Positions 1 to 10,439 of a DNA stretch of 64,000 nt are shown here, one piece after another. Source of the stretch: Blasia pusilla (Eukaryota; Marchantiophyta; Marchantiopsida; Blasiales); contig CM114275.1 of NCBI GenBank assembly GCA_050084515.1, positions 1,364,001-1,428,000 on the forward strand. The letters run 5' to 3'. The stretch's first letter is position 1. Each line of letters begins with the position of its first letter. The notes under the pieces were generated by a model that saw only the letters and a list, made by a program, of their open reading frames with translations, searched no databases and had not been told where the DNA came from. The position numbers and the translations under genes were made by a program.

Positions 1-115
1 AGGAAGAGAGGAGAGAGGAAACTACCTTCAACCGAAACAAATACTTTTTTTTGAAGAGAGTTTCCATTGGGTTGAAGAGAGGAAACTTTTTGCTTGAATT
101 TTTTTGCACTTTTTT
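1..115. repeat. Left terminal region of the large transposon
   Basis: Purine-rich start (GAGAGGAGAGAGGAAACT) followed by TTTGAAGAGAGTTTCC and GGTTGAAGAGAG. The left end of the small element at about 20690-20790 has the same blocks in the same order. The outermost bases are missing because the window starts inside the repeat. Confidence 0.65.
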
Positions 116-370
116 GTTCATATATTAAGCAGTCCCACAGTTTTTTTTTCCTCTTCCATATTTTGGCAATCCCTCTGAGTCCAATGAGTTGCAAATTGCA
201 CAAAATTTAGAAAACTGAAAAATCAGTGGAATCATAAGTGTGGAACCAATCACTTTTTCCATCCAAGGTCTGGAAAAAATCTATCATTTGCCCCGGGCTG
301 AATAGAGTTCAAGCTCAAAGTGAAGGTTCAGGAAAAATAAAAGTACAATCTAAAACCTCATTTTGCATCC

Positions 371-3300
371 TCAAAGTGGTTTGTTTAAAATACTTCGCAC
401 TTCTTTGAGGGACAGAATTGGTTGGTGGATTCCTACTCCTACCTCCGACTCTCTTAAAACTACGAGCAACACATAGTACATGTGCTTACAAGGGAAATAC
501 CTTTTGCCACTTGTCTTTCTTTGGACAAAGTCATCACATGAACATGTGGGAAAGCAACAGATGTGCACCACATACACCCCTGTGACACTTGAATTTACAG
601 TGTTTTTCCTGACCCAATACATCCTTCCTATTCCATTGCCACTCAAGACATCTTTCGTGGCGATGATCTCCATTTTTTCCTCCCGAGCTCATGCAATTCG
701 CTTTGCTCTCTCCACCGTTGGCCTACACATTCTGTTTCTCTTCACCCCATTTCTAGACTCAAACAAAAATAATGGATTGAGATCATCCACCTTCTCCGGG
801 TACATGTTGACATCAATCTTGGGTTGAATACGAAATGCGAAGGTCTCTGTAATGCGAACATGCTCCAAACTTCCCCCGTCTACGAGTCTGAAACCGGCAC
901 TTGTAAGATTGTCCACTTCGTCTTGAGTGCAGTTTGTACCTGCGGCGATGGGCCAAATCGTGGGGATATTCCCCGGAGCTCCAATGGCAGCCGGATAGGA
1001 CTTCCAGAAAGCACAAGATTCATTTGGGCAGAAGAAGTACTTCAATTGATCCCCGGTCCTCGTGAAACGATCAAAGGTTTTGAGTCCCCAAAACCCAGGC
1101 AGTGGTCGTCCAGTCCTTGTACAGTTCTTATTTAGGAAAGTGCCGCATGCTCTCCTAATGCCATCAGATCCTGCCCTGCAGGTGGGTCCACGTCCTGGGT
1201 TGCTCCGAGATATATGCCACCGTTTTAGGTTGCAATCCACCTCCATTACCGGAATCCCATATTGTTGAACCACCCCAGTGACAGGATGTTGCGAACTTCC
1301 AGCAACGGAGGGCTTTTGAAATAAAACATTCACTGATTTTGGAGAAGTAACTCCATCACGGATTTGGGACGGGTCCGTGGTCCCCGAATACCTGGGTGGC
1401 GTAATTTCCTCATCCAAATCAATCACCGGATTCGTTCCTCGATGTTGCCTCTTCACCTGCCTGAAGTCAAGATACTTATCTGGTCTCCACGAGTCTCGCT
1501 CGGAGTGCTCTACCACCATCTGTATGGGACGTCTTGAAACCCGCCCACGAATATCCCCACCAATGTATACGTCTTGCTCGAGTGGAGTTCCAGCTACGCA
1601 CCTGTTGAAGGCTTCTACATACATTTTTTCATCACCAGATCTCACGGCCATACGACATAGAGCTCGTAGATCGACGGCCCCTTTCCTTTTGTTATGCCCT
1701 TTGTGAGGAAGATATGGGATGCTGCAGACTGTAGCATTGCTCTTGCCTAGTCTTGTTAGCATGCCTCCACAAGTGAAATTCGTTGGCATGCTTGTGACGA
1801 CCTCCAAGAGGAATGAACACTTTCTGCTCTCCACTTGTGTTGGGGCAGAGGGCATTTTCATAAACGTTCAATCCCTGCAACGACGGCAATGTTAGAAGGG
1901 AACGAAAATAACTCAGGAATGAAAGAAATAAGCGACCTGTCGGAACCAGACGGGTTGCGGGCCCTAGGCATCCCATGAACGACTCTACGACCTGTCGGGT
2001 CCCGACGTGTTGTAACCTTAAACCCACCTACTGCAACCCGTCGGAACCAGACGGGTTGCAAGGCCAAGGCATCCCATGAACAACTCTATGACCCGTCGGG
2101 TCCCGATGGGTTGCACACTCGGGTTGCACACTCGGGCAACCCGTCGCATCCGACAGCTTGCTTGGTTTCTTCGGTTTGAAATCCCTATAGCTCCCACGCT
2201 TCTCACCCTGAGCTACAACTTTACAAACAATTCTCAGCGTGAGCTTGACAAGACAAAATAGTGAACTCACCTGCCGCATGAAGTTTCCCCATTGTCTCAT
2301 ATCATGAGTCCACCAACTCAACCAAGAGCACAACTCTTTGTACTTCCCTTCAATCGCATGCTTCCTCCACCACCCATGAAGTTCTTCTTGGCATTCCATG
2401 GCCTGCTTCAAGGTTTTGCTGTCCTTGCAGCGTTGGAGTAGAGTGACATGCTCTGTCCTCTTATTCTCCTTGATGCAAGATTTGGTGTACCGGGTCACAA
2501 ACTGTTGCCAATGGAAAGCATCCGACCTTTCCCTCTCCAGTTGAACCTCTCCATCCCAGAACACTTCCCGGATAGCAATCCATCCAGGTTGTGCATTATC
2601 TCCCATGAACCCATAAATTTCCGGAGGTGACCTTTTGTTTTCCTTCACCACCTCCAATAAGAGTAACCAGCACATCTTCAAACTGCCAACGTCTTCTGCC
2701 TTACTTCACAGACAAATATAGTTTTGAGTCCCTTCTCCACATGGTCATAAACGTGAGCACCCATTGTCAACCATCCGTTCAAGACTCAGAGCAAATATCA
2801 AAGCTTACCCGACTTAGAAAGATCTTTCCCTTCCCTCATTCGATCTATAAGATCGAGGCCACTCGACGGACCTGTTGTTGACATTTTGAAGACATAGGCC
2901 CTGGATCCCTCACCTTCTTGGCCCATGAACTGCCATCTCTGAATGAATGGAAATCTAGAGTTGGCCTTGATTCTGGCGATGGCATCCATTTCAGCCGTCT
3001 TTCCATCCAGAACTCGTACTTGACGCAGCAAATTCTGGAAGCATTCAGGATCAGCGAGAAATGCGAGATTTTCCCAAAGTTGTTTCTCCTCAACCGCCGT
3101 GATCTCGCCCTGTCCAAAGATTCCAAGAAATTGTTCACAAATTTGTGATGCCGTTGTGAGCTTGATCACTCCGGGCTTTGAACCCGGAGAGTTTCTGTAG
3201 ACCTTGGCTACTTTCTTCGCCACATCCTCCTTGATGTGTCTCTCAATTGCATCGGTCACAGGATGAGTGTGGGAGCCAACATGAACTGCCAGCCTTGTGT

Positions 3301-4291
3301 ACTCTAACGTGGAGCCCAAGTCGTGGACAATGAAAAATATGTATGCAGGACACGCTCCAACGCAGAAGGGCGATGCTTGACAATGAGGACATTGATGGCC
3401 TCTCGGCGGTATGGTGGCACCGACCTTGTATGGAGTTTATGCATTCTTGGGGGGGAATTGCGACGTATTGACTCGCCCGTTGCGCTCTAGATACGGGCAT
3501 GCTGGACTTCTACACTCCAAGGCTCCCACGCATTGGTGGCGGGAGACAATCCAAGGACCATATGGAATTGAAGCACTAGTCCGTTGAAGCCTGCACCATC
3601 GATGACAATCAGACTTTCTGTCCATACCCTTTAGGCGTCCTCCATCTTTCTTTTGAGCAGGAGCAGCAAGTGGAGGCAACTCAAAAATGCAATTACCATC
3701 GTACGTGGGCGGTAGCTCGTCGACAAGAATGTGCTTGAACATTTTCAAGGCCAGAGACGAAAGCAAACTATTGCCTGATACTCGCAAGAGGAACGAGTAG
3801 GCGGACAGAGGGCCCGGTTGGTGTCCGACAGATCCACTGAGGTTGATAACATCCGGAATCTCTTCAGGAATAACATTGATACGAGCGTGTGAAGTTGGAG
3901 TCGAAGCCGGATCTGCAGAGCTTGGAGTTGCAAACGTAGAGCTCGGAGCACTAAGAAATTCTAGACCGTCTACTTGGGAAACAGACAAATTCAAGGGTAG
4001 GCCGTAAACTCTATATTGACCATTTGCTAGAGGTAGGAGATTCCATACTTAACCGTCTGAGGTCACTAGCTGGACCGTCTCACCTAGTATGTCTTCCGTA
4101 CCGTCCACCCTAACATCTTTGGATACAAAGATGGTTCCAATTTGGAGAAGAAATCGAATAGACAGAAAATTTTCATCCACTGCTATGAGAGACTCACGAG
4201 ATTGGGGTCGAATGATTTCTGATTGAGGAAGGGCCGCCAGATGACTATCACAAGTAAGCTTAACATAATTATCCATTCCTAGAAATTTCAT
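371..4291 (-). pseudogene. Decayed Mutator-like transposase with WRKY-GCM1-type and SWIM zinc-binding domains
   Basis: Proposed exons are 4291-2809, 2695-2271 and 1874-371. Intron 1 is 113 bp (GTAAGC donor) and intron 2 is 396 bp (GTGAGT donor, GCAG acceptor). Exon 1 encodes a cysteine/histidine-rich module (CVGALEC, CPHC, then HVGSHTHP) resembling the WRKY-GCM1 zinc fingers of MULE transposases. Exon 2 holds GFMGDNA...IREVF...SDAFHW, in the position of the second catalytic Asp and the C-x-H segment of MULEs, although the Cys is Ser. Exon 3 ends in a SWIM finger (CSC...CKH, about 482-544). Three in-frame stops break it (TAA 4049-4051, TAA 3437-3439, TGA 689-691), and reading resumes in the same frame after each. 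The start frame of exon 3 is uncertain and probably shifted. The expected role is element mobilisation. It could instead be a related SWIM-type transposase outside MULE. Confidence 0.6.
1933..2166. repeat. Five palindromic 'CAACCCGTCGG' sites in transposase intron 2
   Basis: Copies begin near 1933, 1988, 2033, 2088 and 2142, for example GCAACCCGTCGGAACC followed by AGACGGGTTGC. They lie wholly inside the proposed intron 1875-2270 of the minus-strand gene and alternate with a second repeated phrase (GGCATCCCATGAAC). The same dyad fills the introns of the opposite gene. Confidence 0.85.
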
Positions 4292-4330
4292 ATGGGAGGA
4301 GGGTGAGAATGAGAATGAGAATGAGAATTT

Positions 4331-4340
4331 TTAATTTATA
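4331..4340 (-). promoter_or_regulatory. TATA box candidate of the transposase gene
   Basis: On the minus strand this reads TATAAATTAA, about 40 bp before the ATG at 4291-4289, so the 5' leader would be very short. A second in-frame ATG lies 15 bp further in. It forms one side of the divergent control region. Confidence 0.45.
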
Positions 4341-4568
4341 GTGAATAGGAAAACAGATACTCCTGACAGATTTTTACTGACAAGATGAATTCGGTAAGTG
4401 ACATTGTCTGACACAATGGATCCAATTCTGTTGCAACACATTCAATTCTGTTGCAATGTGTTACCGGATTTGGGAAGCAGAGACGTGGGTTGCGAAGCAC
4501 ACTTCATTTGGTTGGAACCCGTCGGAGTCCTGGTAACTCAAAAATTTCCACAAGCTAACCGAAGCCTT

Positions 4569-5116
4569 CAACCCGTCAGCTTCGGACGGGTTGCACGCTT
4601 CTGCCAAACATGGTCGAAGCTGGCAACCCGTCGCTCTCCGACGAGTTGCTCGGATACCACTCCTTCTTGTCCGAAGATGCCAGAGGCGTGGGAACCGTCT
4701 GTTCACGATGAGTTCCGCGGGTGCCGCACCTATTTGCCCAAAGATGGCAAGGCGTGCAACCCGTCGCCCTCCAACGGGTTGCGCAAGGGCCTCACCTTGT
4801 GGTGCTTACATGAAGGAAGTGTGCAACCTGTCGGACTCCGACGAGTTGCACGGGAAGCCCACGTTCTTAACCCTTGACGAGGGAAGCGTGCAATCCAAGG
4901 GTCTCCGACGGATTTCCTGGGTACGTCCCGTTCCCGTCCCAAACACGGCGGAGGCGCGCAACATGTCGGTCTCCGACGGGTTGCGCGGGTACCTCGCGTT
5001 CTTGTCCAAAGACGACGGAGGCGCTCAACCCGTCGGTCTCCGACGGGTTGCTCGCGCACGTGGCGACGTACCCAGGACGGCGGAGGTGCGCAACCTGTCG
5101 GACTCCGACGGGTTGC
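4569..5116. repeat. Tandem array of palindromic sites between the divergent promoters, about 66-bp period
   Basis: Sites start at 4569, 4623, 4691 (degenerate), 4756, 4823, 4890 (degenerate), 4958, 5025 and 5090, mostly 65-68 bp apart. The consensus is GCAACCCGTCGGA, one free base, then TCCGACGGGTTGC. Spacers share phrases such as CGTTCTTGTCC and GACGGCGGAGGCG, so the unit is a real tandem repeat. Each full site holds four CpGs. The array ends about 90 bp before the plus-strand TATA box, where operator or enhancer sites would be expected. Function is inferred from position. Confidence 0.9.
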
Positions 5117-5205
5117 CATTTTTCACCTCCGGACTTCCGTAACCTCCGGCACGTCGCCGTCGAAAGGACGACGGGACCCAACGGTCAGCCCAACGGCTAG
5201 AAAAG

Positions 5206-5215
5206 TATAAATAGG
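5206..5215 (+). promoter_or_regulatory. TATA box of the ParB/methyltransferase-like gene
   Basis: TATAAATAGG stands about 290 bp before the ATG at 5497, directly after the palindrome array. Transcription would start near 5240, giving a leader of about 250 bp. That leader is rich in repeated CGAGACGGTTCGA-like phrases. Confidence 0.6.
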
Positions 5216-6742
5216 GCAGAAATCGCTCATTTCTGGTTTCTCATTTCACGATCTCCATTCCTCACTCTCCCGCGCAACAGCTGATCAGATACCAAGGGGC
5301 GTTTCACACGGCGAGTCATCGCGAGTCGATACGAGGGAACGAGAGCGAGACTGTTCGACCAAACGAGAGCGAGACGGTTCGACTGAACGATCGCGAGACG
5401 ATTCGAGCTACCCATCAAGGCGACTCATCTCGACATCAGCAAGGCGACTGATCAAGCGATTCATCGTGGACATAGGTGGAGGCATTTCCGGAAAAAATGA
5501 TGAGGAAAAAATCACAAGCCAACAAGTCTGGGAGCTTCACTCCGAAGTCCATTAGGACTCCTGCGTCATCATCTCCAGGGCCTCGTTCGGCGAATGAAAT
5601 TAGGCAACAGGAAATCGAGGAGCGGGAAAGGGAAGCAAAGATGCACAACCAGGAGCTTCTTGCGAGACGTGTTCAAGAGGCGCTCGACAAACAGAACGCA
5701 GAGGCTGAGACGTCGCAGGCCTTGAAGAAAAGGATCGCCGACGAAAAGAGAGAAAAGAAGCGTCTCGACGCGTCGGTGAGGAGAGCAGAATTGGCTAAAG
5801 CAAGGAGGGAAAAAGCAATAGCCATTGACGATAGCCCTGCCCGTCCAACCGAAAGTATTGAGATGCGGGAAATGTCCGCAATGAAGTCTGGGGACACAAT
5901 CAACATAGCGGAAACGCCAGAAGTTCAAATCACGGACGATGAGGTCATGAGGACCGCCAGCGTGGAGATGATGGACATTGCCGAAGAAGCCGGAGAGCGG
6001 TCATTCTCGTCTCCAAGGCTGGCGGAAGACATCGACCTCTATCGGATCGACGAGTTCCCAGTCGATTTGCCAGCTTCTGTCTCAGACAAGTTGGCTGGTC
6101 AAGAAACCGACCCAATTTTCGAGCGGGTAAGAGAGGATCTGGGTTTTTGAATTATGTGAATTGCAATTCATTGGGAATTCAATGTAGCTTATTGATCTTG
6201 TCCCGGTTCTGACAAGTGGTAAAGCAGATGCCACTGATGGAGGGCCACAACGCCTTGAGGATTCCACTCTGCCGATTGCGGACAATGGAATACGTCCGCG
6301 AAATTCAGTCCTACGAGGACATCGCGAAGCTTAAAACAATCGACGGCGACAACATCCTATGTCGACAGCTTTCCTCCCTTCTATGTTCAGCCTTACGATG
6401 AGCATGGAACCCAAGCCCTGGTTACGGAGGAGGACTTGGATAAGCTCGACACATTCTGGAGGATGAGAGACCAGGATTTCAGAAAGCAAGTAGAGGGCAC
6501 GGAATTCAGCTGGATGAGGAATCTGTATTTCTTCATCTGGGATGGAAATCACAGGTTTATGGCGTGGACCAAGTTTGCGGAGGAGCGGCCCAACTTCTTG
6601 GAGGCACATTTTTGCGTGAAGGCAGTGGTCCTTCATCCATTCCCTCATCACATGGCGACGGTGGAGATGGCAATGCATGCCATGAACACGTGAGTATCTT
6701 CTTGCTGGGTTGGGACTATTGTTGGGATGCTTTTGGCCAAAC

Positions 6743-7364
6743 GCAACTCGTCGGACTCCGACGAGTTGCTCGACTCGACGCTTTTTCAGGATGTTTTTTT
6801 AAGAATGCAACTCGTCGGACTCCGACGAGTTGTTCGACTGACCACAGATTTAATAAGTTTTTGGCCCAAAGCAAACCGTCGGAGTTCGACGGGTTGCTTG
6901 ACTCGCCGCCTTTTCACGATGTTTTTTGAAGAAAGCAACTAGTCGGACTCGGACGAGTTGTTCGACTGACCGCAGGTTTAGTATGTCTTTTGCCCAAAGC
7001 AACCCGTCTCAGTCCAACGGGTTGCTTGATTCGAAACTATTTTTGGCCGAAATCAACTCGTCGGAGTCCGATGGGTTGCATTCGGAAGTTGGTGTAGCAA
7101 ATTTCGCGTCAAATTGCAAGTTTCCATTCAATTGCGCAACCTGTCGGACTCCGACGGGTTGCTATGTTCACGTTAGTATGTTCAATTGCACAACCTATCG
7201 GAGTCCGACGGGTTGAAACCAAGCATTAGCAAATCTGAATGCAATCCGTCAGACTCCGACGGGTTGCATCATTTAGCTCGTTCCTAGAATCCGACCTTGA
7301 GCTGTGACGACCCGTCGGAGTCCGACGGGTTGCAGGAACCTATGTAATTTTTTGACGGGTTGAG
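6743..7364. repeat. Palindrome array in intron 2 of the methyltransferase-like gene, exact 64-bp units
   Basis: Sites start at 6743, 6807, 6871, 6935 and 6999, exactly 64 bp apart, then at 7053, 7136, 7190, 7241 and 7306, with a half-site at 7354. In the first five units two spacer types alternate: CGACTCGACGCTTTTTCA-like and CGACTGACCACAGATTTA-like. The higher-order unit is therefore 128 bp. Several sites are perfect dyads (GCAACTCGTCGGA / TCCGACGAGTTGC). The array fills almost the whole intron 6690-7377. Confidence 0.92.
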
Positions 7365-9346
7365 TTTGGATGTGCAGGATTGTATCGGAGGGGAATGTCA
7401 CCCACCACTGGATCCAGGACTGCGATCGGGTGAAGAAGGTGCTTACGACGCACCCGGGAGAGTACAAGGGGTTCTTGGACGACGCCCTTGTATATCAGAT
7501 GCTTGGAAAGGGTGCTCAGATAAAAAAGAAAACTTGGGCAAATAAGTTTATTTCCCAAGCTGCACTGGAGCTGGAGCGAAGGGAGAAAGTATCTGGGTCT
7601 GAGCGCGCGAAATTCATCCAAGCTGTAGTATCTGCAGCCACGAAATACACGGCAAGCAAGATGCAACGATACATCAGCATTCTCAACCCCGAACTTGTTC
7701 TGGATTTCTACAAGGAGCTCAAGGCGATTATCAAGCGCCAGCGGAAAAGGGATGAAGATCCGCAAGGTCGGATTGGGGAGAAAGTGTCCCTGGATCGCGT
7801 GCATCGGTTTGCGTTGTCCGGCATAAGCGAGTTTAGGAGGATCCGACTGATGAAAATCAGTCTCGAGGGCACATAGGCCCAGAAGAGGGCGGCACACCAT
7901 CCTCCGGGTGTGTCCGATCCAGTGATCTCCCACTGGCTACGCGAATGGTCGTTCTGGGACGGGTTGCGAGTTATCGGGAAGTCCGTGCTGGACGGTCTGC
8001 AAGCGGAGCTCAAAAGATTAGAGCCCATTCCGGACGAAGCAAACCTGGAAAGTTCTGTAGATTTCGAGGTTTGGCTCGATGACATCCGGGATAAGCCAAT
8101 AAAAAACCCAGGATTCAAGACAATGTTCAAGGTTTGCGTCCTCCCTCAAGCAGAGCTTGACGAAGAAATCGAGGGGAACAAACGGGATCAAGCAAAGAAG
8201 AAGCGAGATCTACAAGAGCAAAAGGCCGATTCAGTTCGAGTAAAAGCTGCTCAAGGTATGGTCTTCAGGTACCTCGTCCAATGTAAGAATGCACGTACCT
8301 GGGGAAAATTACCGGCAGCCTTGAAGTTGTGGGCTTCGCCGCGTGATGGAGAGACATTCTCCATGTACGATATGGAGATGGGGCACCACATGTCTGATTG
8401 GGAGGTGGAGAATTGCCCCATTTGGCTTGACTTCAACAACCCTGAAGACATCACCGATAAGGATTTATGAGTGCTTCATGATGCAGTGGCCTCAGGACAA
8501 GACGACATCCCCAATTTTGTGCAGCCTGAGGACTTCTTCGGAGGAGATGCGGAAGAGCAAGCCCATGAGACAGCTGAGTTGGCTTCCAAGGTCCGCACAG
8601 CCAAAGACAAATCCATAGCGGGTCTCAAAGGCAAGGCATGGGGAGGGAAAATTTCCGAGGCTGAGTCTTCCCAAAGAGAGGCTCAAGATTCAAGGCCAAA
8701 GGCAGAATCGTCCGGGCGAGTGGGGAGAGAGGGTCGGACCGGGTCCTCGGCGAAAAAAACCCCACCAGAGTTTGAGGTCATAGAGACCCCGACAAGCCGT
8801 CCGCACACTCGGAAGAAGCGGAAGCGAGAGGTGCCAGGGTTGTCCCAAGGAGAATACAATCCATCATCCTTGGGAAGACACACACAAACAACGACCCGGA
8901 CAAGCGTCCTCCTTCAGTTCACTCCTTTACTAGATGAGTTGAAAAGCTTCAGTTCTCAAGCGTCGACACCAGCCATCGATAAATTGACAACGCTGGGACG
9001 GAAGCTCCAACGAAACGGGCACGCTGCCTGGACGGTGAATGGAGTGGTCGAAGAGGTTGCGGTGGATCTCTTGATCGCTGATTTGTCCTCGGGGTTGCGA
9101 TTGTGGGGCGAGAATCCGTCGGACGGGGTACCTGAGTGGAATGTGCCGCTCTCTTATGACCAAATCGCGCTATTGTTCTCCTTTGCAGACACCTATCTGA
9201 GTGACAGGGGCTGCTTCTTGGTGTTGACTGGAGGGAGCGAGGACGAGCTCTTCAACCTACAGTGCGTCAAGAGGTCGCTAAAGTGGAGGACGGCGCAATC
9301 GTGGATCATAAAAAACGAGTACCCACTCCGATCCGTGACGAGTCAG

Positions 9347-9414
9347 ATTCGGGTAAGGCTCAATTCCTGTAGTATAATCTCAATTATATTTTCAAATTCG
9401 GGTAAGGCTCAATG
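9347..9414 (+). repeat. Short duplication of the exon 3 splice donor
   Basis: ATTCGGGTAAGGCTCAAT occurs at 9347-9364 and again at 9397-9414, giving two equal splice donors 50 bp apart. Using the first joins exon 4 in phase 0. The second would read through a stop. Confidence 0.7.
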
Positions 9415-9444
9415 AGTGTTAATCTCCGTTGTTTTTATCCGTGA

Positions 9445-9816
9445 GCAACCCGTCGGAAGGCGACGGGTTGCTGGCTTAGAGCAGCCCATGCTCGGCTAAG
9501 AGCAACCCGTCGGAAACCGACGGGTTGCATCTTTCCCACATATAGAGGGAAAACCGTGGTGTACCTGCAACCTGTCGGAACCCGACGGGTTGCAATTTCT
9601 TTGGTTTTTCCTGTGTTTCCGGAAAGCTGCAACCCATCTGATAGCGACGGGTTGCTCTCAGCCAAGCATGGGTTGCTCTAGGCCAGCAACCCGTCGCCTT
9701 CCGACGGGTTGCTTACGGACAAAAACAACGGAGAGCCCGACGGGTTGTTTTTAGTCCCTAACCAACCCACTGGAAGGCGACGGGTTGGTCCGGGACAAAA
9801 CAACCCGACAGGTTGA
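9445..9816. repeat. Palindromic sites in intron 3, forming a 267-bp inverted repeat
   Basis: Sites start at 9445, 9502, 9567, 9629 and 9686, with weaker ones at 9737, 9762 and 9801. The block 9445-9712 is itself an imperfect long palindrome centred on the site at 9567: the left arm phrase GGCTTAGAGCAGCCCATGCT pairs with the right arm around GCCAAGCATGGGTTGCTCTA. It lies inside intron 9353-9894. Confidence 0.8.
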
Positions 9817-10439
9817 TCCAAAGTTAGTAATTGAAAAAGTTCTCAAGCTGACTTCTTTAGTTGCTGACATTGTTTCCAACGTGCTTCTTTACAGATGGAC
9901 CTCTCCTACGTGTACTGCTTCGTTCGGCCCGAGCACAATTTCCAGGTGTTCAAGATCCAGGATCCTGTGGATCCATGCTTAGATGGATACAGCTTAGATA
10001 GTTTGTACAATTCCCCCCCGGGAATTTACATGCAAGATAGTACCCCATACGGGAGGAAGGAAAAATCGCGACCCGATGCAACGCTCATCGAGCTCTGCTC
10101 AAGGCCGGGTGACTTGGTGTTTGACTTAGTGGGACTTTCAGTGGCAAGTATCAAAGGCGCCTGGCAGAGTGGCAGGAACATTCTCTGCCTCGAGGGAAGG
10201 CAGGAACTGTTTGACCTTTGCAATGAGGCAAAGGCAGAATATGAAAGGCTCGTTGGGGCGTACAATTCTCCACCAAAGCCGAGAGTTCCGGTTCCAGACC
10301 CACCATTGGTTGTGACTCCATCGTCACTTCCAACAATTCCAAAAATCGGGAGGGCAAGGCCGAAAGTAATTTTGCAAGAGCTCTCGGACGATGACGAGTG
10401 AGTTCAAAGAACTCAACGACCCAGCTTGGCTGCAGCGTT

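Larger units (their letters stand above)
5497..10401 (+). pseudogene. Coiled-coil / ParB-like / beta-class DNA amino-methyltransferase-like gene of the transposon (altered motifs, stops)
   Basis: Proposed exons are 5497-6126, 6228-6689, 7378-9352 and 9895-10401, with GTAAGA, GTGAGT and GTAAGG donors and CAG acceptors. Exon 1 is a charged coiled coil. Exon 2 has FIWDGNHRFMAW, like the DGxHR core of ParB/sulfiredoxin domains. Exons 3-4 resemble an N6-adenine/N4-cytosine methyltransferase in beta order: the DPPY position reads IADLSSG, followed by FADTYLSDRGCFLVLTG. Then come RPDATLIELCSRPGDLVFD and GLSVASIKGAWQSGRN, where FxGSG would normally bind S-adenosylmethionine. Both signature motifs are altered, so activity is doubtful. 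Breaks are a frameshift near 6350, TAG 7874-7876 and TGA 8468-8470, each followed by the same protein pattern. ATG 5497 was chosen because an upstream GTG in the same frame is not a plausible start. The likely role is DNA binding or modification serving the element, which is inference. Confidence 0.6.

Noticed and set aside
689-691. Readthrough or selenocysteine TGA in the transposase gene
   Set aside because: Several different stops (TAA, TAG, TGA) occur in both genes together with a frameshift, so decay is simpler.
4398-5200. Long overlapping ORFs on both strands through the palindrome array
   Set aside because: They arise because the 66-bp unit is a multiple of three and GC-rich. The predicted proteins only repeat the palindrome in translation.
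6743-7332. CRISPR-like array (regularly spaced repeats with spacers)
   Set aside because: Repeats are perfect dyads, spacers are related to each other and not unique, the DNA is plant nuclear, and the array lies in an intron.
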